Under the pieces are notes generated by a model. The model saw only the letters and a program-made list of their open reading frames with translations. It was not told the origin of the DNA and did not search any database. The position numbers and the translations under genes are program-made. A stretch of DNA of 59,801 nt. Source: Intoshia linei. Its lineage: Eukaryota > Orthonectida > Rhopaluridae. Positions 1-11,917 of this stretch are shown one piece after another (the first letter of the stretch is position 1; each line of letters begins with the position of its first letter). The stretch spans positions 1 to 59,801 of the forward strand of contig LWCA01000077.1 of assembly GCA_001642005.1 (NCBI GenBank), in the 5' to 3' direction.

Positions 1-383
1 AGAATTAAGTGACTACTTTTTAAATTATTAATGTTTGCATAATAACTTGGAACGCAGTGTACACTAATGTATGTTTATTTCAAATTCTAAAACTCATTTT
101 ATTAAAAAAAAATATATAAATAAGTAATTTGAATTTTTGACCCTTTAGAAATCAATTTCTAAAAATAAAAATTTACGATAAAGCAAGAATTTCAAAAAAC
201 TAAATTATAAATGGATATTTTTAAATTCTAGGACTTAATTTTCTAATGAATGGTAGCATACATTTTTAGCATACATACATAAATTACAATGTACATGTAT
301 AAAAAATCATATCTATGTTCACTTTGAGTGTACAGTTAAAAATACCATAAAATGTATCTAAATGTACCTAAATTATTATTTAG
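1..383. other. AT-rich flank, no gene seen
   Basis: I see no convincing coding exon. The stretch around 110-240 resembles pieces of a dispersed repeat that also occurs near 4500-4780 and 24580-24830 (runs such as aaattctaggact). Upstream exons of the receptor kinase that begins at 384 may lie here or outside the window. Confidence 0.5.
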
Positions 384-3300
384 ATGGACGAAAACATTAC
401 ACTTTTGTATTACATTGCCAATCGGAATGGAAACGCTTATATAAATAAAAAATTATCAGGTTTTAATACATTTAAATATATACAATCTAAACCAGTACTT
501 CCCAAAGTTGTAAACGTCGCGGAAGCGCAAAATTTAAAATAATATATCATAGACCCCTAAAATATTTGTATATATAAACTGTACTATTGGCTACTGTAGT
601 ATTGAAAAAAGATATTTTTATTAAAACATATTGGAAAAAGAAATTTTCCTTTATTATATCCAAAAGGGTTTATCAAATTAGACTTTTTATTTTGGGCTTT
701 GATTAAGTGAATTTTTCAAAAAAAAAAATTTACCATAACTTCGTAACATAATTTTATTAATAATTTTTTATATTTATTTGAATCTCACAGACCCCCAGGT
801 ATATAGTTTTTGACATAAGGGATCCAGGGACCTTCAATCGGGAACCAGTGGTCTAGGTTCTAGTGTCTAGAATATTTTAAAAAAATATAAATTAATTGGT
901 CACTAATCCCTATTAAAATTTATTAAAGTTAAATTTAAAATAATGTACAAGAATCGTTTTAATCATTTACCGAACAGTTATTCCCAACTTTTATTTATAT
1001 TATTATTATAAAAGTATAAAAGTACATATATAAATGTATATAAAATGTATTTACCACAATTAAAAAACGTTTAATTTTTTTAGAATACCCACCAATGGTA
1101 TTTTCAAACGCTTACTCATTTAAAGATTACTACAATAAATTGACACTGCTGCAGGATAATGATATCGAATGTAAAAAGCATGTATCATACATCAGTAAAT
1201 TACAACAACCAATAAATTCACCTAAAGAAATAAATTCTACCCATTTTTCTCATTTTTCAAATTTAATATTAAACAAAACCAAATTTAATTACTTTTCTGT
1301 AATGATACAATCATTTTACACTTGCAACTGTTCAAAACATTGCTACTTTATTTTTAATAAGAAATTTATCTCGACATGTCACTGCGATTCTAATGAATAT
1401 TTTGATAAAGAATCACAACAATGTCTATCAGGTAAATAATCAACTTTTTTTAAAATTTATTCAGTTTAGAACCTCCTCCAAGAAAAACGACCAAAATTTT
1501 GTTAACTCTGTTGTACATTTTATCGATATGGGTTTTTTTATTCCTTTTTACTATCTGTGTCATGAGATTAGTTACATTTATAAAAAAAAGAAAAAAAAAT
1601 CGTGCAAATATCTTGATGCAACCAAAACCAATAGATCGAAATCTTGATTATGCTTATCAAGAGCTCAATGAAGTTATAAATTTATTACCTATTGATGACA
1701 TTTCGAAATTGATTGATGTTAATACTTTTGAAGAAAATTCCAATATTTTGTATTCAAAAGGCGGTGAATGGTCAAGTGTCATTAAGGATAAAGGATTTTT
1801 ACCCATTAATATCATTAGTGTCGAGGAATTGTCATTGGACGTGTACGAATGTTTAAATTGAATTATAGATATTTTTAATTGGAACGTCACTTCATCATTT
1901 TTAATGGTTTAATACAACGATTATGAACCCCAGGGTTTAGAGAAATTTACGTTTCAGATGATCTTGTCTAAATGTATAATTATTCAATCTTTAACTAATA
2001 ACAGGGGAAAACAAATTTTTATTCAGATTTAATTGCCACTGACTATTTTGTGTTTTTCAACCGATGCACTTGTGGTGTAGGAAAAATTTTAGTGACACTA
2101 TTCTTATGACTTTAAAAAAATGAAAAAAAATGCAAATTACCTCGCTTTACAAATTAGGCGTTTCTAAATAATCCAAAATTAAGTGCACCAAGTGACTCCC
2201 ATTCAATAATCTCGATAAATTGTTTTTAGAATGCTTGGCGAAGGTGCTTTTGCTGAAGTTTATCAGGGACAATATGCCAATGAAAAAGTTGCCATCAAGG
2301 TATATATTTTATCAAATGCACATATAACTTTAGTCAATATACTTTCCACCAGAAGACGAGGAAATTAGAAAAGATTGTCTTTTTGAAATTCTAATTTTAC
2401 GGTAAATTTTTTTTATTTCTGTCACATTTTGTTCAATTTGTGTCCAAAATTTTTTTAAATTTAAATTAAATCCAAACTAGACAATTGGTACATGAAAACA
2501 TAATAAAACAACTAGCAATAGCATTTATTAAAACAGGGATTTATATTGTGCTGGAATTTATGAATATGGGAAATTTACTGACATTTCTACGAACTTCTAG
2601 ACCATTATGTTCTACTAGTTTTACAAAGTGGAGAAAACCATTCCGACAAGTAAAAGTGTCATTTTATAAAATTACATCATAGCAGAAATTGACCCGATTC
2701 AGTCGTAACTTTAAATTGTTTTTAAAAGTTTCACTTGAAGTTTCGTGTGGTTGCAAATATTTAGAATCAAAATCATTTAGCCATCGGTAATTGTATGTTT
2801 AAAGTGATCATTATCATAACTTAAGTATAATTATTACAATATACACATTTTGTGGGTTCATTGTTCCAAATGACGGGAAAATGCAAAATGGTTGTAAAAT
2901 ATTTGAATGAAACAAGGTAAACACCAATTCAGGCGCCCTAGAGAAATGAATAACGAGATTTAAATTTTTTTATTATTTAAATATCTTGTGTTAATCTTTA
3001 ATTTAGTGACATAGCATCACGAAATATTTTGCTCAATGTAGACCGCTCAGGGAATATTATTTCCAAAATTTCGGATTTTGGTTTATCTCGCGAACTTTAC
3101 AAGTAATATTATTTAATTATGTCATTAAAAACATTTATGTATTATATTTATTGTAGGTCTCAGTATTATATAATGAGTATGAAAAAACGTTTTCCAGTTA
3201 GATGGATGCCACCCGAAGTATTGAGTGATGGGTTATTTACGATGAAAACAGATGTTTGGTAACACTATATTACACCAACAACAAAAAAAATATAAAAAGT

Positions 3301-4147
3301 GTAGTTAGCCATTTTTGATAAAATTAATTAATTGTACAAATTATAAGTGTTTCATAAATTGCGAATTCGCAAAATATGCTAAAGTCGATTAAAAAAATTG
3401 CAAAAAATAAAATTTTATTTTTTCATGTACTCCCTCATCAATTATTAAAATACATCCTTATGCAGTCAATAGTTCCCATTAATATTAATAAGTATATCCT
3501 AACTTATATAATATGCTACGCTATTTTTGTTTGTGTGTGTGTTCAGCTTTATTTAAATAACTACCCATCTTAGAATTTTATAAAGTCCATATTTCAATTA
3601 CAGTTTTTCTGGGGTGTTCGCAAACATAATTTTAACCTCCCAAACTAACCTGACACAAATTTAGGAACCATTCCTTTAAAGGATTGATAATAGTGAATAG
3701 TAGGATTTTTAAATTAGATTTTCAACGTGAATTTATTTTTTAAGTATTATAAAAATGTGCCCTCGGCATATCTAGGTCCTGTTTGTACGTAGTACATAAC
3801 AGTCAACCTAGTAATGTATATATTAATACATCCATTTAAATTTACAATGTACTTGTTAATGTGTATTATTTAGGTCATATGGTATCCTACTTTGGGAAAT
3901 ATTTAGTTATGGTAAACTTCCATATGGTGGTTTTCATAATTCGGAAATTTTATCATTTTTAAACGAAGGAGGACGATTAACCATTCCTACTAATTGTCCA
4001 AGCGAACTGTAATATTTTACTAATCATCAAAAATTGTTTAGATACGCCCTTATGAAATGTTGTTGGTCGGATAATACAGAAAAGAGGCCGTCATTCGCTC
4101 ATATTTACATTAAAATGATCAAATTTTCAAAAACGTTTAATTGTTAA
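384..4147 (+). CDS. Receptor tyrosine kinase (YxxxYY class: ALK/Trk/ROR/insulin-receptor-like), 5' end uncertain
   Basis: Membrane receptor predicted to phosphorylate tyrosines after ligand binding. Eleven exons close in one frame (548 aa): 384-459, 1084-1431, 1470-1842, 2230-2299, 2334-2401, 2481-2649, 2683-2786, 3007-3102, 3157-3258, 3874-4008, 4042-4147. A Cys-rich patch (CNC, CHC) precedes one hydrophobic segment near residues 148-172, followed by a basic stop-transfer (KKRKKNR). The kinase domain has the Gly loop GEGAFAEVYQG, VAIK, the helix-C Glu, HRDIASRN, DFG, the activation loop Y-x3-YY (ELYKSQYY), and PVRWMPPE, so it looks catalytically intact. Introns are as short as 33 nt; those at 460-1083 and 3259-3873 hold repeats. 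The ectodomain is short and lacks a signal peptide, so upstream exons are probably missing. Subfamily assignment is uncertain; kinase identity is secure. Confidence 0.85.
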
Positions 4148-5331
4148 TAAAATTTAAAATGATTGTTTGCACGCTTGATAATTCAAATCTGATTTACAAA
4201 AAAAATTCCGAGTCAATTTTTTTCTTGTGAAGAAAGTAAAATAAATGTCAAACTCAGACATTTGCATCTTCACGGTCAAAACCACAAATTACCCATTATT
4301 TTGGTCACTTAATTATTTCAAATTTTTTATTTTTTTTATTATTATTTATATTTTGGGTATAACTGTATTTTTTTTAAATTCTAAGACTATTTTTATTTTT
4401 TAAAAAAAGAATAATATGTGGTTTTGACCTTAAAATTTACTTTTTTGGTTTTCGATTTATGATAATGTTTATGATTTTAAAAACTATCCCACTATTTAGG
4501 CTGTATAAAATTCTAGGACTTTTTTCATTTTAAAACATTCATCATTACAAAAAAGGTAATTTGTGGTTTTGGCCGTGAAGTTATATGATTTTGAAACTTG
4601 AAATATAATAATTTTGTTGATTTTAAAATCTTTATCAAATTGAGTAAATTTTTGTATTTCTAGGACTCGTTTGAATTTGAAAAAAAAAGGATAGTTGGGG
4701 TTTTTGACTTTTGAGAACTCAATTTCTGAAAATGAAATTTGCAATAAAACGTGACACTCGAAAAACAGTTATAGGAATATTGAATTTTTAAGACTCGACT
4801 CCTCTTAATTTCTTAAATAAACTGGAACATGTAAATAAACAGGCATACATTTTTAACTAAATTACTCCACATAAGTAAGGATTAAAACTTTTACTGTTCA
4901 TAATTGTTTGAGTAAACATTTTTTTGTTGTGTGAACATCGTAATAATTTTTTTTCACATTTGACCCGCCAAGCAAAATGTCTCTAAAACCCCCGTTCGTA
5001 AGATAATAATTTCGGTCGTTAGCGATTTAAGACAAAATCGTATCATTTGACTTTTCATTTTCATTTTGATTTGATGTTTGCATTTAAAATTATTGGTAAA
5101 TTAATATGAATAATGTTCAACTATTACCGTCGCTGGCGGTAAGACGATATGACGTCTATCGGCTAGACGTCACAGCGATTACATTGTTTATCAGTGGTAT
5201 CTCTAAAAATTGATTCAGGAATCCTGTATTTGAAAAAGTATAATGATGTAGAAAAAATTCCCGGACATTAAATAAAGTTACATAGTTAGTAAAATAAATT
5301 TTAAATTATAAAATATATTAATTTTTGATAA
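4148..5331. other. Intergenic, dispersed-repeat rich
   Basis: No gene seen. 4190-4800 carries a dispersed AT-rich repeat (gtggttttgaccgtgaag and aaattctaggact motifs) also found at 24580-24830. 4935-5010 matches the right half of the hAT-like element at 18437-18705 (cacattt-gcccg-caagcaaa). 5130-5180 is locally GC-richer and lies upstream of the cyclin H start, so it may hold that promoter. Confidence 0.5.
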
Positions 5332-6240
5332 ATGTATTCGACTAGCAGCCAGAAAAAGTCGTGGATATTTAGAGATAATATAGCTCTAAAGGAATTAAGG
5401 CAAAAAAATTACTTTGTAAATTTGATTTCCATTTATATTGTGTATTTTTTACTAATATAGACAAATTTCAATAATTTAAAAGAAAAAATCACTGTTCAAG
5501 AAATAGAAAACGTGATACTTCATTTTGTTTCTCTCATGAAAGAATATTTCACATTATTCAAGCAAGAAATTCAAAATAGGTGCTTGTTCACAGCAATCAC
5601 GTTATTTAAACGCTTTTATCTGTATTCCTCCCCTTTTAAATACCCCCTTCGCGAAATCATGTATAAATAATTCATTATCAAATGTATCATATTTAGGATA
5701 ACCTGTGCTTTTATGGCAATGAAAATTGGAGAATTCAGTATCCCAATCCAATCAATTTGTTCCAAGGTTCAACACGTTATTGAGTTTTCAAACATTTACA
5801 TGTCTCATTCCAATGCAAAGTTGAAGGGCGTCGAAGAATATTCAAAGATTATATTATATTTCGAGCAAATTGTTTTAGACGTAGTAAAATATCACATCAC
5901 TATCTACCAACCCTTCAGGTTAAGGTCTGGTTTGCTTCAATATGTAAAGGTATTTTTAATGTCATTATTCTGATAAATTGTTATTTTTCAGTTTGCCATG
6001 TCAGATTTGCATTTTAGTCTTGATGTTAAACAAATTATTAAAGAATCTGATAATTTTATACACAAATCATTATATACTGATGTTCATTTTATCTATAACC
6101 CCTGTTTGGTAAAATTTTTATTATTGTCAGTGCAGAATACCTCAATTGTACTATTTTGTTCAAATTTATTCAGAGATTTGTTCAGAGAAAAATTGACTTT
6201 TGAATTGAATTTTACCAAACCTTATAGAAACTCCACTTAA
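5332..6240 (+). CDS. CCNH: Cyclin H (regulatory subunit of the CDK-activating kinase / TFIIH)
   Basis: Cyclin H binds CDK7 and MAT1 to form the nuclear CDK-activating kinase, which also phosphorylates the RNA polymerase II C-terminal domain within TFIIH. Four exons (5332-5415, 5461-5660, 5697-5949, 5992-6240) give 261 aa. The N-terminus MYSTSSQKKSWIF resembles the conserved MY-x-SSQK-x-W cyclin H start. The first cyclin fold includes AITLFKRFYLYSS and ITCAFMAMKIGEF; the second contains YHITIYQPFR and SLYTDVHFIYNPC. The C-terminus is short compared with about 320 aa in vertebrates: the last exon runs on to a stop at 6238 and its final residues may come from adjoining repeat DNA, or a further exon may be missed. 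Introns are 36-45 nt. Confidence 0.85.
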
Positions 6241-6910
6241 TCAAACCACAAAATAAAAAATCCAATTTTACTAAATCCTTAAGGGAAAAATTCCCTTTTT
6301 CCAATATTTTTTTATTAATTTTTAATATTTTACCAAATTTTATAAGAAAAACCTATTTTCAACGCTAAAATAAAACTCCAATAATACCAACGTTTAAGGA
6401 AATGTCCTCTTTTTTTAATATTATTTGGAAAAATTCGATCATACTAAATTTTATGACCAACAACAGTTTATTTAATGACAATGACCAAAATTTTGTATGG
6501 TTTATAAAGTGATATTTTTTTCTACACTTTTTTAAAGATTTTAAGGATATTTTTGTGACCAAAAATTTTTTGTAATGCTTTTAAATAAAACCAAAATAAT
6601 CTTAAAAATCTTTAAAAATTGGGTAAAAAAACTTCCCTTAAAAACCCTACAAAATTTGGGTCTCAAAATTATATTGAAAATCTTTAATAAATGGTAGAAA
6701 AAAAATATTTCCTTAAAAACCCTATAAAATGTTCGTCTCAAAATTATCCTTAAAAAATAGTAGAAAAAAATTTTTCCCTTAAAAACCCTACAAAATTATT
6801 TTCAAAATTTTTAAAAATTATTTACTTAAAAACCCTACAATGTTTTCATCCCAAAATTATCCATTAAAAATGGTAGAAAAAAATATTAGCTTAAAACCCT
6901 ACAATATAAG
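6241..6910. repeat. Array of degenerate ~40-50 nt repeat units
   Basis: Many diverged units of the form TTTTTCCCTTAAAAACCCTACAAAATTT follow one another (for example 6280-6320, 6690-6740, 6775-6800, 6820-6850, 6890-6905). They belong to the dispersed family described at 58542-58854. No coding potential is evident. Confidence 0.6.
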
Positions 6911-7180
6911 GATAACTGAGGTTATCCTATTATTTATATTGTTATTTTTACTGATTTTTATAAAATTTAGATAGCCTTGTCCGCGTTGATATATGCTTCT
7001 AATGATTTTGTTGAGTAATTTTAATTTTTTCAGTTTTGCTATTTAACATTAACACGTTTTCGTCCTTTGGAAGTTCATAATATCACATTTATAGGGATTT
7101 TTGCTAGAATAATTTTTTTTTGATTTTTTCAATAAAAGTCAAATCATTAATATTTATTTATAGTAGAATACATGTAGTTA

Positions 7181-7744
7181 ATGCGAAATTTTAGATTTAT
7201 TCAAAAACACGATGCTGAATTTGACGGAAATATCTCAGATATAAAAGGTAACATATTGAATAAATCAACTCCAAAATTAATGTGGTATTTTTTGTATATG
7301 GGTAACTATAAGCTGGAGTAGTGTTTGTAACATAGGGTTGCGATAGAAAAATTTTTATTTCCTAAAAAATAGAAAGGAAAATTAATAATTCTGTAATGTC
7401 TGTTATTGATACAGTATTAAGTTTAAACTACTTTTAACCCATTTTTTTGATGAATCATAACCAAACGTTTTATGGTCGATATACATTATTTGAACCCTCA
7501 TTAATATGTAAATAATTCAATTAATAAGATTATTTAGAAATAATTAAAACAGTAGATGAAGAAGATGATGTAAAGTACTCTGAATGTAATTACCATAAAA
7601 CAATTGGCCAATATATTTCCCCAAAATATACCCCGTTTACAAAAGAGTAATAGCTTCATTGATTCTAAAAAATGTTAATCTAGATTTAACGAAATAATGG
7701 ACAAATTAAATTTAAACGAAGAAATAGAATCAGATTTTTTGTAA
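7181..7744 (+). CDS. Small acidic protein, unrecognised (78 aa)
   Basis: Three exons with matching phases (7181-7247, 7538-7646, 7684-7744) give a 78-aa protein starting MRNFRFIQKHDAEFDG and ending with an acidic tail (EEIESDFL). The middle has a run TVDEEDD and a segment NYHKTIGQYISPKYTPF. I do not recognise the family. There is no membrane segment or signal peptide. It ends only 7 bp before the stop codon of the convergent coiled-coil gene, so the two 3' UTRs must overlap. Consistent splice phases and a sensible stop support a real gene; function is unknown. Confidence 0.55.
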
Positions 7745-7751
7745 AGATAAA

Positions 7752-9111
7752 TTATTTATTCAAAACATTTTTTAATTTTGAAATTTGATATTTAAGTATC
7801 AATTTTTCTTGATTTATTTGGCTGGAATATTTATACAGACTATTATTTTCATCGCGGCTATTATCTAGCAATCGTGTTAAAACATCAAGTTTGTTGACAT
7901 TCTTATTAAGTTTAATATTTACAATATTTTTAAGTTCTGTAGCTGATATAACGTCCTGCCGGCAAGATTTTAGTTCATTAATGAGATTGAGGATGGTACT
8001 ATTGTAAAATTTTTTTTCAATTTCATATTTGGTCTTTAACTGTTTTAAAGTATACTGTTCCCTTGAATTTATTTCAGGTGTGGAATTTATACAATTTAAT
8101 TTTAAGTTTCCAATTTTTGCACCCAATTTTTTATTTATGGCTAATAATTGAAATAGTGGTAAATTTTCACAGTCACCAAAAATGTCTTGTCTAATATGTA
8201 GTTGATTAGATTTAAAATCAAAAAAAATGTTGCTTTTTTCTAAAATTTTACAAATATAAACCAATAATGTTATAGATTGAGTCAAAACGTTAGAAATTTG
8301 GCTAGTAAAGTTATTAATCAATTGCAAGATATCATCATTAGTGGGAGAATCAATTTCAAAATAAGAAGGCAACGGGTCCAATTTTACATTTTGTTTTAAA
8401 TGCACATTACATATCTTTTCCCACACTTGACAAGTATCGTTACAATGTCCAGTTTTAAATAAGCAGTAAAGATTTTGCAAAATTTCAGTTCGTTTTGTAT
8501 TTTCGTATCTAATGAAATTATTTGTTTCGTCTAATTTCTTATTTAAATTGTCAATTTCTTCATAGCAGATTGATAAATTTTTATTTACATTTTCTTCGTT
8601 TCTGAAAGAAACGTCAATTTCCGTTTCTTCTGCTTTTATTGGTAGTGTTATTTTTTCGTTTTCATATTTTTCAACATTAAAACTTTGTTCAATCACGGAA
8701 TTTGATAATTCTACGAGATTAGATTCTAGATATTGATTTTTTCGGGATAATTTTTCATATTTTATATTCAATTGTAATAATGTTTTTTGCAGGTCAGAAT
8801 TTTCTTTACAATATTCCTTATTTTTAGACAACAAGATTTTATAATCCAAATCACTCTGTTTTTTGAATTTTTCAAAATCCTATTAATTAATTAATTATTG
8901 TTTACTAATTTTATTACAATTTGAGTAGATTTCATATTATTTACCAAAATTAAGTGTTTCGTCTTTAATTCGTTTATTTCCGATATGTACATATCTTTAT
9001 TTTTCAGTAATTCTCTACCTCGTTCTGTAGCCTAAAAAGTAGTGTTTTACGAAATTTAGGAAAAAGTGTATTTGATACCAAATATTTGTCACGATTAGTT
9101 TCAAAATTCAT
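7752..9111 (-). CDS. Coiled-coil protein with CC1-box-like motif (possible dynein adaptor, BICD/Spindly type)
   Basis: Three exons on the minus strand (9079-9111, 8945-9031, 7752-8879) give 415 aa starting MNFETNRDKYL. Residues 12-20, ATERGRELL, fit the CC1-box pattern (A-A/T-x-x-G-x-x-L-L) by which BICD-family and Spindly adaptors contact the dynein light intermediate chain; this is followed by long heptad-rich stretches (about residues 20-130 and 280-410). A central segment (about 150-260) is less coiled and Cys-containing. No other domain is visible. The adaptor reading is inference from one short motif plus the coiled-coil layout; a generic coiled-coil protein is the alternative. The gene is convergent with the small gene ending at 7744. 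Confidence 0.55.
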
Positions 9112-10908
9112 ATTTTTTGTATTTCAAAATTAAATATTTTGCGTTTTATATAGCGTTATAAATTTTAAATTATTTCAAAATAGTTTTCATAGACGTCTTC
9201 TTATGTACATGAATTCTATGGAATCATAATAAATTGGAAATTTTTTCATTTATTGACATTTGTTACATTAAAATTATTTATTTAAAAATCAATAAGATGA
9301 AAAACTTTTATTTCCACTTTTTTCAAAAGTTTTTTGTGTATTCATAATAAAGTTGACTATTAAATAAATCAATACAAATGTCTTATTTCAATAAGCCCAT
9401 ATCGGAAGGAATTAAAGTAAATTAATAATTTTTTTATCGATTTCAAAATTATAAAATTGATTTAGATGTTCATTATATCCTCGTTACCATTTTGTTTAAT
9501 ATATTATGCTAATATGGAAAGTACATACAAAAAGGCTTTCAAAAATGCAGTATAACATTTCATATTATTTATCTAATTTTATAGATTAATTTTCATATAA
9601 ATGTCATTAAGATGATTTGAAAGAGTTGATGTACTGCCCTGCAGGGTATGATGAAAATATCTTTTTTTCATAATTTTAGTTCATCTTAAAATAGTTTTAT
9701 TGTGGCATTGCTTTTGCAATGTCTTGTTCCAAATTTTTTTAAAAAACAAGATTTCTAGAAAATAATCTTATTTTTATCGTTGTGATCAACAAAAAATTAA
9801 ATGTATTGTTAGTGTACAGTGAGCTAAAATGATTGCAACAACGATGCTCTATATTTTATGGTTCAGGATTACAAATTACTGTATTGTATATCTATCTTTT
9901 TTGATTAATGACAATTTTCGTAGTTTTTACTATTGATCATGTTATAGGACATTTTATCATCACTAGCGGTTTTCATAATTATTAATTAACAATTTTTGTT
10001 TTTAAATTTCATCAAATTATTAACATCCTTAAAATAACCCATTTTTAGAAAAAGTATAACATTCTCAGCGTTTATTGCAATAGTTATAACTTTTTCAGCT
10101 CTATCTGTTCTGTAATTTGTAATTTTTTCATTTTCAACTTATGTATCCATGAAGGTTAATGATTTTTAGATGTTAACCCGGTCATTATTTTTAGTTAACA
10201 ATATTGTTATACATTATTGTAAGTTGTGAAATAAGTGACATTATAACTAAACAATTATAAAAAGGTTTCATTTATTCAAGTGACCATTGTGGCGCTGAAT
10301 AGTCCTTCTTAACAGATAACATAATATAATCTTTTTCTTAAAAAAATCAAGATCTGTTACCATTTAATATTTATATTATCTATAATTTAAAAAACCACAA
10401 TTTTTAAAAATATTTACGAGTGATGTATTATTGAAAATTTTGTTTCCCGAAATTGAGTCATTCACTGTCAAAAACACAAATTTTTTTTTTTTATCAATAA
10501 AATGCTACAAAACATAAAACTGGAACGTGTTTTAAAATAATCGCAAATTTCAACCTCAGAAACTTACATTTTCATGGTCCAAATCTAAATTATTTTTTTT
10601 TAAAAAAATGCCAAGTTATTTGCAGTTAACACACGCACAAAAATTGGCTAATTAAAAAGAATTTTATATTGTTTTTTTGGTACAGTAGCGATACATTAAG
10701 CAGACCACTTTTAGAAACTGGTCCATTTTAATAATACTAAACAGAGATTCAAATACAAGTTTTAACTCACATTATTTTACACATTTTATGTAATAATTAA
10801 GTCACGGGATAATTTAACCTTTTTTAAATTATAAAATATATTAATTTATTTAAAAAATTTATCAGATAATAAAAATTTTTTTAAATATACATGTTGCAAG
10901 ATTATTTT

Positions 10909-11060
10909 AACTTATATAATATGCTACGCGACTGTTGTTTGTGTGTCCTACTTTATTGAAACAACTACCACTCTTAAAATTTTATAAAAACCACATTTCA
11001 ATTAGTTTTTTCCGGGGTGTTGGCAAACATAATTTCAACCTCCCATACTCACATCTTACG
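10909..11060. repeat. Dispersed repeat copy (partner at 3490-3650)
   Basis: Shares a long gapped match with 3490-3650: aacttatataatatgctacgc, gttttt-c-ggggtgtt-gcaaacataattt-aacctccca. In the 3.5 kb copy this block is joined to a second block (3660-3815) whose own partner is at 39426-39585, so the two halves move or survive independently. Confidence 0.6.
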
Positions 11061-11619
11061 GGTCAAAAACCCCAATTGTCCCTTTTTGAAATCAAACGAG
11101 TTGGAGAATTTAAAAAAATATATATGCCGATACGGATTTTAAAATCATAAATATGAAATACAATAATTGTGTCATGTATGATCGTTATACGCCAATTAAT
11201 TTATTTTAGATACAGAACGAAATAATAATAGTCGATGTAACGGTAAAATAAATTCAATTTAAATAACAATATTTACAGGAAGATGATATATAAAGATGTA
11301 TTAAACAATAAATTCAATCAGCATTAATTGACTTTAGGTCTATAAAAACACCCTAAAGTATACATTATGTAAATAAATAATAAATAAACCTTCCGCTAAT
11401 CTTGCCAATCCACCCGTTGGTTTTGCCAAAATAATAGCACATGCGTGACATCTAATGTGAGTTTGAGCGTGACTGAATATTGTGGTAATTTTGTCACATT
11501 CTAAGAATTATTATAGAATTAGAAGAAACATTATATAACTTTAAAGAAAAAATTTTCGAATTCCATCGACTTATTAAATTAAATTAAAAAAAGAAATGTC
11601 AAGCAGTTACAGGTTACAC

Positions 11620-11917
11620 CAGTGATTCTTAACCCGTACACAGCGCCGTTTAGATACTTGAGTTTTTTTATTTTAAAAAATTCTATAAATTAGCTTCAAA
11701 TTGACAATTCTCTGATAAAAATCATTTCATCATACATCAAATGTTTTTTACTAAATTCAAGTCACGAATAAAAATATTTTTGTTATCTGATTTTAGTTTT
11801 CAATTTTTGCACATTTTCGAAAATCTATGTTTTATTCTAATCAAAATTTGAGGTGCGCCCAAATTTGTATTCATTTCACGAGTGCGCCCTTAAGTAAAAA
11901 AGGGTTAAGAAACACTA
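11620..11917. mobile_element. Non-autonomous hAT-type MITE, 298 bp, with 8-bp target duplication
   Basis: Terminal inverted repeats CAGTGATTCTTAACCC (left) and TAGTGTTTCTTAACCC (reverse complement of the right end) match at 14 of 16 positions. The element is flanked by a perfect 8-bp direct repeat GGTTACAC at 11612-11619 and 11918-11925, the hallmark of hAT transposition. There is no coding capacity. Internal motifs GCGCCG and GTGCGCCC near the ends are typical subterminal sequence of this group. Confidence 0.88.

Noticed and set aside
2650-2733. Non-canonical or frame-breaking intron in the receptor kinase
   Set aside because: Using the acceptor at 2682 (or 2685) gives a 33- or 36-nt GT-AG intron and an open frame through CGCKYLESKSFSHRD.
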